From Bacillus badius NBRC 15713 (GTDB lineage Bacteria > Bacillota > Bacilli > Bacillales > Domibacillaceae): a DNA stretch of 52,042 nt. Position numbers and translations under genes: made by a program. The stretch is taken from NCBI RefSeq assembly GCF_001591605.1, contig NZ_BCVF01000029.1, forward strand, positions 1-52,042, written 5' to 3'. How positions within the stretch are numbered: the stretch's first letter is position 1; the number at the start of each line of letters is the position of its first letter. This document shows positions 46,821 to 52,042 of the stretch, one piece after another. The notes beneath the pieces were generated by a model. The model did not search any database and was not told the origin of the DNA. It was given only the letters and a program-made list of their open reading frames with translations.

Positions 46821-48107
46821 ATGGAAAAGCTGAAAATTGTAGGAGGGCATCCGCTAAGAGGCACAATTAAAGTAGACGGGGCAAAAAACAGCGCGGTTGC
46901 TTTAGTGCCTGCTACTATTTTGGCGGAATCTCCAGTAACAATTGAAGGAATGCCCGATATTTCCGATATTCATATTCTGAAAGGATTGCTTGAGGAGATC
47001 GGCGGCCAAGTCACCTTTCAAAACGGTGAAATGGTGGTTGATCCGGCAGGCATGGTAGCTATGCCTTTGCCGAATGGCAAGGTGAAAAAGCTGCGCGCTT
47101 CCTATTACTTAATGGGGGCCATGCTCGGAAAGTTTAAGAAAGCGGTTATTGGCTTGCCGGGAGGGTGCCACCTTGGCCCGCGGCCGATCGACCAGCATAT
47201 TAAAGGGTTCGAAGCTCTTGGAGCAGAAGTGACAAATGAGCAGGGCGCCATTTATCTGCGGGCGAATGAGCTGCGGGGAGCAAGAATTTATCTTGATGTA
47301 GTCAGTGTAGGAGCAACTATCAATATTATGCTGGCCGCTGTCAAGGCAAAAGGACAGACCGTTATTGAAAACGCGGCAAAAGAACCGGAAATTATTGACG
47401 TGGCTACACTCTTAAATAACATGGGCGCCAAAATTAAAGGTGCAGGCACAGATATTATCCGTATTGATGGTGTGGACAAGCTGGACGGCTGCCGCCACAC
47501 GATTATTCCCGATCGGATTGAAGCAGGAACATTTATGATTTTGGCAGCAGCGGCAGGGGATGGCATTGTGATTGATAATGTCATTCCTCTTCACCTGGAG
47601 TCGTTGACAGCGAAGCTCCGTGAGATGAATGTACCGGTAGAGATCGGCGATGACCAAATTTTCGTCGGCCGGGCTGAAAAGCTGAAGGCCGTTGATATCA
47701 AAACACTCGTTTATCCGGGGTTTCCGACCGACCTGCAGCAGCCGTTTACTTCACTTTTAACAAGGGCAGAAGGCTCTTCGATTGTTACGGATACAATTTA
47801 TTCCGCGCGTTTTAAGCATATCGATGAATTGCGCAGAATGAATGCTGTCATGAAAGTAGAAGGCCGCTCAGCTGTCATCAATGGGCCGGTGCAGCTTAAG
47901 GGAGCAAAAGTGAAAGCGAGCGACCTGCGAGCAGGAGCTGCTCTTGTGATTGCCGGCTTAATGGCGGAAGGATTAACAGAAGTGACCGGACTTGAGCATA
48001 TTGATAGAGGCTACAGCATGCTTGTGGAAAAACTGAGACTCCTTGGCGCCGAGCTTTGGCGTGAAAACTTATCAGAGGAAGATCTTGGACAAATGAAAAG
48101 CGGCTGA
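46821..48107 (+). CDS. murZ: UDP-N-acetylglucosamine 1-carboxyvinyltransferase (second paralogue)
   Basis: First committed step of peptidoglycan synthesis and the fosfomycin target. 428 residues from ATG at 46821 with GGAAGGGAG upstream. Catalytic Cys116 in [12 protein letters not shown]; substrate residues K22-N23 (DGAKNSAV). Position next to tal and glpX identifies it as the MurAB/MurZ paralogue rather than the essential MurAA. C116 predicts fosfomycin sensitivity (inference). Confidence 0.93.
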   Translation: MEKLKIVGGHPLRGTIKVDGAKNSAVALVPATILAESPVTIEGMPDISDIHILKGLLEEIGGQVTFQNGEMVVDPAGMVAMPLPNGKVKKLRASYYLMGAMLGKFKKAVIGLPGGCHLGPRPIDQHIKGFEALGAEVTNEQGAIYLRANELRGARIYLDVVSVGATINIMLAAVKAKGQTVIENAAKEPEIIDVATLLNNMGAKIKGAGTDIIRIDGVDKLDGCRHTIIPDRIEAGTFMILAAAAGDGIVIDNVIPLHLESLTAKLREMNVPVEIGDDQIFVGRAEKLKAVDIKTLVYPGFPTDLQQPFTSLLTRAEGSSIVTDTIYSARFKHIDELRRMNAVMKVEGRSAVINGPVQLKGAKVKASDLRAGAALVIAGLMAEGLTEVTGLEHIDRGYSMLVEKLRLLGAELWRENLSEEDLGQMKSG

Positions 48108-48212
48108 ATTCTTCCCCTCATTTCTCGTTTAATGTGTTACAATATATATGTTAATTAGGTTATACTCATGAGAATGTAAAATTGTAGCTCTAATACGGGA
48201 GGAAAATATAAA

Positions 48213-49178
48213 ATGGAAAGAAGTTTATCAATGGAGCTTGTCCGTGTAACGGAAGCAGCCGCTTTATCATCTGCACGCTGGATGGGCAGAGGACAGAAAA
48301 TGGAAGCGGACGATGCTGCTACGACCGCTATGCGTGATGTGTTTGACACGATTCCAATGAAAGGCACCGTAGTCATCGGCGAAGGAGAGATGGACGAAGC
48401 TCCAATGCTGTATATCGGTGAGAAGCTTGGCACAGGATCCGGCCCGCTTGTGGACATCGCCGTAGATCCGCTCGAAGGCACAAACATTGTCGCTTCAGGC
48501 GGCTGGAATGCTCTGGCAGTACTTGCCGTAGCAGACCATGGCAACCTGCTCCATGCACCTGATATGTATATGGATAAAATCGCAGTCGGTCCCGAAGCGG
48601 TCGGACAAATTGATATTAATGCCTCCGTTATTGATAATTTAAAAGCGGTCGCTAAAGCGAAAAACAAAGATATTGAAGATGTGGTTGCTACGGTGTTAAA
48701 CCGTCCGCGCCACGAAGAGATCATTGCTCAGCTTCGCGAAGCGGGCGCCCGCATTAAATTAATTGAAGACGGCGACGTAGCAGCGGCGATCAACACGGCC
48801 TTTGATCAGACAGGTGTCGATATTCTATTCGGTTCCGGCGGCGCTCCTGAAGGGGTCATCTCAGCCGTTGCGCTCAAATGCCTCGGCGGAGAAATCCAAG
48901 GAAGATTGCTTCCGCAAAATGAGGAAGAAATTAAACGTTGTGAGAAGATGGGCATTGACTTGAAGCAAGTGCTTCGCATGGAAGATCTTGTACGCGGTGA
49001 CGATGCCATTTTTGCAGCGACTGGCGTAACAGACGGCGAATTGCTTCGCGGTGTTCAATTTAAAGGTTCGTACGGACAAACTCATTCTGTTGTTATGAGA
49101 GCAAAATCCGGCACGGTCCGTTTTGTCGACGGCCGTCACAGCCTGGAGAAAAAACCGCACTTAGTTATGAAGCCTTAA
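48213..49178 (+). CDS. glpX: Class II fructose-1,6-bisphosphatase GlpX
   Basis: 321 residues of the lithium-sensitive phosphatase fold. Motifs: [13 protein letters not shown] near residue 53, [14 protein letters not shown] near residue 87 (metal site), and [14 protein letters not shown] near residue 208. Gluconeogenic; may act with a class III enzyme elsewhere. Good GGGAGGA site before ATG 48213. A TTACAA-N18-TATACT promoter-like pair lies at 48137-48166. A terminator follows. Confidence 0.95.
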   Translation: MERSLSMELVRVTEAAALSSARWMGRGQKMEADDAATTAMRDVFDTIPMKGTVVIGEGEMDEAPMLYIGEKLGTGSGPLVDIAVDPLEGTNIVASGGWNALAVLAVADHGNLLHAPDMYMDKIAVGPEAVGQIDINASVIDNLKAVAKAKNKDIEDVVATVLNRPRHEEIIAQLREAGARIKLIEDGDVAAAINTAFDQTGVDILFGSGGAPEGVISAVALKCLGGEIQGRLLPQNEEEIKRCEKMGIDLKQVLRMEDLVRGDDAIFAATGVTDGELLRGVQFKGSYGQTHSVVMRAKSGTVRFVDGRHSLEKKPHLVMKP

Positions 49179-49210
49179 TCAACGAATAACTGTTTTTATT
49201 TATGATCATT

Positions 49211-49274
49211 CAACAGCATGGAGCGGGCTTGCGCCGGGAATTACCGGCTCTTCAGCCTGCCTTTGCTGTTTTTC
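49211..49274 (+). terminator. Terminator of glpX
   Basis: Nested stems: CAACAGCA...TGCTGTT outside, GCGGGC/GCCTGC and CCGG/CCGG inside, followed by TTTTTC. Confidence 0.7.
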
Positions 49275-49340
49275 AACACCACTCACAATATCGCCCGGTA
49301 TGGATACCAGTGAAAGATTCCCTCCTTTTTTATTCAGTGA

Positions 49341-49579
49341 TTGCGGCATTTACCCGAACAGGTTAAAATAGATATTATTTTAAGCAAAAGCCGATCAAGT
49401 CTAGGGCAAGATGGGAAATCGATGTTTCCCTTCACAGAAACGGCCCGGCATCGAGCAGGCTGAGAATACGGTCATCGACCGGCCTGAATGGGAGCACAGA
49501 TCAGGCGCGGCTGGCGAAAGAAAGAACCGCTCATCTTAATCTACATAGGATGAGAATTAAATAAAAGTGTGGTGCCCAA
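49341..49579 (+). promoter_or_regulatory. rho promoter and long leader with a short open frame
   Basis: TTGCGG (49341-49346), 17 bases, TAAAAT (49364-49369) gives a leader of about 200 nt before rho. Within it an ATG frame runs 42 codons from 49411 to 49539 (MGNRCFPSQKRPGIEQAENT...), with only a weak ribosome site. Rho autoregulates its own leader in B. subtilis and E. coli, so a transcribed, C-containing leader is expected. I see no intrinsic terminator in it. Confidence 0.55.
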
Positions 49580-50863
<1,284 letters not shown>

Positions 50864-50870
50864 TTGCTAT

Positions 50871-50998
50871 TTGATTTTTGGACAAACCCTTGTTATAATA
50901 ATACAGTGTGCTTAGCCTATAAGTACGGGGTAATCTTGCCGTACTTCGTATAGACAACTCTGTTTCGAAATGATTCAGGGCGGAAGGAGATGACAAGA
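50871..50998 (+). promoter_or_regulatory. rpmE promoter and hairpin leader
   Basis: TTGATT (50871-50876), 17 bases, TATAAT (50894-50899). The leader folds: CTATAAGTACGG (50917-50928) with CCGTACTTCGTATAG (50939-50953), one bulge, no T-run after, so it is not a terminator. An L31 leader motif has been described in Firmicutes; this hairpin is a candidate for that autoregulatory element. Confidence 0.6.
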
Positions 50999-51205
50999 AT
51001 GAAAGCAGCTATTCATCCAGATTATAAAAAAGCAATGGTGAAATGTGCATGCGGAAACGAGTTTGAAACTGGTTCCGTAAATCAGGAAATCCGCGTAGAG
51101 GTTTGCTCTGAGTGCCACCCATTCTATACTGGCCGTCAAAAATTCGCTGATGCTGGCGGACGTGTTGATCGCTTCAACAAAAAATACGGCATGAAGAATA
51201 AGTAA
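50999..51205 (+). CDS. rpmE: 50S ribosomal protein L31 (zinc type)
   Basis: 68 residues from ATG at 50999; an ATG three codons earlier abuts GGAAGGAG. Zinc-ribbon cysteines C16-x-C18 (KCACG) and C37-x2-C40 (CSECHP) are all present, so this is the zinc-binding L31 used in zinc-replete cells; a zinc-free paralogue may exist elsewhere. Downstream of rho as in B. subtilis. Confidence 0.96.
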   Translation: MKAAIHPDYKKAMVKCACGNEFETGSVNQEIRVEVCSECHPFYTGRQKFADAGGRVDRFNKKYGMKNK

Positions 51206-51214
51206 TTGAACAAT

Positions 51215-51256
51215 AAAAAACAGGCAAGGAGTTATCTATAACTGCTTGCCTGTTTT
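51215..51256 (+). terminator. Terminator of rpmE
   Basis: AAAAAACAGGCAAG pairs with CTTGCCTGTTTTTT; inner AGTTAT/ATAACT extends the stem. Confidence 0.92.
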
Positions 51257-51308
51257 TTGCCTTTTGGGACTAAATGCAAAGCGGAAAGTTGAAAGTGAGG
51301 CTTGTTCG

Positions 51309-51926
51309 ATGTATGTGATGAAACAAACCGGGTGGGTGGAAGTCATTTGCGGCAGCATGTTTTCCGGAAAATCCGAGGAACTGATCCGCCGTGTCAGACG
51401 CGCTCAATTTGCCAAACAAGAGATCATGGTATTTAAGCCTAAAATTGATGATCGTTATAGTGAAGATTCTGTTGTATCGCACAATGGCTCGGCGGTTATT
51501 GCTGTGCCGGTGGCAGAAGCAGCAGCTATTTTGGCGGCTGTCTCGTCAGATGTGGACATTGTTGCGATTGATGAGGCTCAGTTTTTTAATAAAGAGATTG
51601 TGTCGATTGCCCAGCTGCTGGCCAACCGCGGCCATCGTGTCATCTTAGCCGGGCTTGACCAGGATTTCCGGGGAGAGCCGTTTGGGCCGATGCCTGCTTT
51701 GATGGCTATTGCTGAATTAGTCACGAAGCTTCAGGCCGTGTGTGCTGTCTGTGGATCGCCAGCCAGCCGGACCCAGCGTCTAATTAATGGCCAGCCGGCA
51801 GGCTATGATGATCCGGTTATTTTAGTAGGAGCATCCGAGAGTTATGAACCGCGCTGCCGTCACCATCACGAAGTGCCCCTTAGTTCTGTACATACACAGA
51901 AGGCAGCCGTAGAAAAAACTCAATAA
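51309..51926 (+). CDS. tdk: Thymidine kinase (type II)
   Basis: Salvages thymidine to dTMP. 205 residues from ATG at 51309 (GTGAGG upstream; 21 in-frame upstream codons overlap the rpmE terminator). P-loop [12 protein letters not shown] near residue 14, DEAQFF near residue 91, lasso region with zinc cysteines CAVCG near residue 146 and C in EPRCRHHHE near residue 183. Between rpmE and the prfA region as in B. subtilis. Confidence 0.95.
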   Translation: MYVMKQTGWVEVICGSMFSGKSEELIRRVRRAQFAKQEIMVFKPKIDDRYSEDSVVSHNGSAVIAVPVAEAAAILAAVSSDVDIVAIDEAQFFNKEIVSIAQLLANRGHRVILAGLDQDFRGEPFGPMPALMAIAELVTKLQAVCAVCGSPASRTQRLINGQPAGYDDPVILVGASESYEPRCRHHHEVPLSSVHTQKAAVEKTQ

Positions 51927-51960
51927 GCAGCTAACAAGCGAGCGTCCAGGATGCTCGGTC

Positions 51961-52011
51961 AGACGGCGGGCAAACTCACCTTTCATCGAGTTTGCCCGCC
52001 GTCTTTTCTAT
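51961..52011 (+). terminator. Terminator of tdk
   Basis: Perfect 17-bp stem AGACGGCGGGCAAACTC (51961-51977) with 51988-52004, followed by TTTTCTATTTT. The last 30 bases of the window show a purine-rich GGGTGGGAG that may precede the next gene, but no start is certain. Confidence 0.93.
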
Positions 52012-52042
52012 TTTGTATGAGGGTGGGAGCGGTTGATTTCCA

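Overview
The window looks like the chromosome backbone of an endospore-forming, low-GC Gram-positive of the family Bacillaceae. The evidence is the sporulation genes (spo0F, gerQ, rsfA), bacillithiol synthesis (bshB2-yojF), the RNA polymerase delta subunit, coproheme decarboxylase (hemQ), and long runs of gene order that I recognise from Bacillus subtilis (ung-ywdI-ywdK-gerQ; hemQ-pta-lipL-rsfA-ywfO-ywgA-ywhB-ywhC-ywhD-pbpG-speE-speB; argS, clsB, fadF; rpoE-pyrG-ywjG-spo0F-fbaA-tal-murA-glpX-rho-rpmE-tdk). I cannot fix the genus from sequence alone. I see no rRNA, tRNA, CRISPR array, prophage or insertion sequence.

Layout. 0-6 kb: a YjiH-type membrane protein, threonine dehydratase (ilvA), a DUF523 protein, the bacillithiol pair and pyridoxal kinase (pdxK). 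6.1-10.8 kb: an accessory-looking unit with an N-acylamino acid racemase/OSBS-type enolase, an M20 amidohydrolase and an RpiR regulator on the minus strand, divergent from a YfcC-type carrier. Two overlapping promoters and a pair of near-identical operator-like repeats lie between them. 11-26 kb: DNA repair (ung), germination (gerQ), heme, acetate and lipoate metabolism, sporulation regulator RsfA, HD-domain protein, site-2 protease, PBP and polyamine synthesis. 26-29.8 kb: ywiB, argS and a cardiolipin synthase. 29.9-41 kb: an acyl-CoA catabolic region with membrane Fe-S protein FadF, thiolase, 3-hydroxyacyl-CoA dehydrogenase, two acyl-CoA dehydrogenases, a TetR regulator and the fused B12 enzyme IcmF. 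41-52 kb: rpoE, pyrG, spo0F, central carbon enzymes (fbaA, tal, glpX), murA, rho, rpmE and tdk.

How the parts work together. Acyl-CoA dehydrogenases deliver electrons through ETF (not in the window) to FadF and menaquinone. The dehydrogenase and thiolase finish beta-oxidation, and IcmF interconverts isobutyryl- and butyryl-CoA. A shared operator-like sequence at the fadF promoter and in the thiolase leader, plus a good cre site, suggests joint control by the local TetR protein and CcpA. The racemase-amidohydrolase-carrier unit reads as uptake and salvage of N-acylated amino acids, possibly including D-forms.

Most of the window is well-understood core genome. The most novel parts are the N-acylamino acid unit, two families of short dispersed hairpin repeats, a possible AUA start in ywdI, a small four-cysteine protein beside ung, and several RNA leaders (pyrG, rho, rpmE). 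Many genes start with TTG or GTG; starts were chosen by Shine-Dalgarno spacing.
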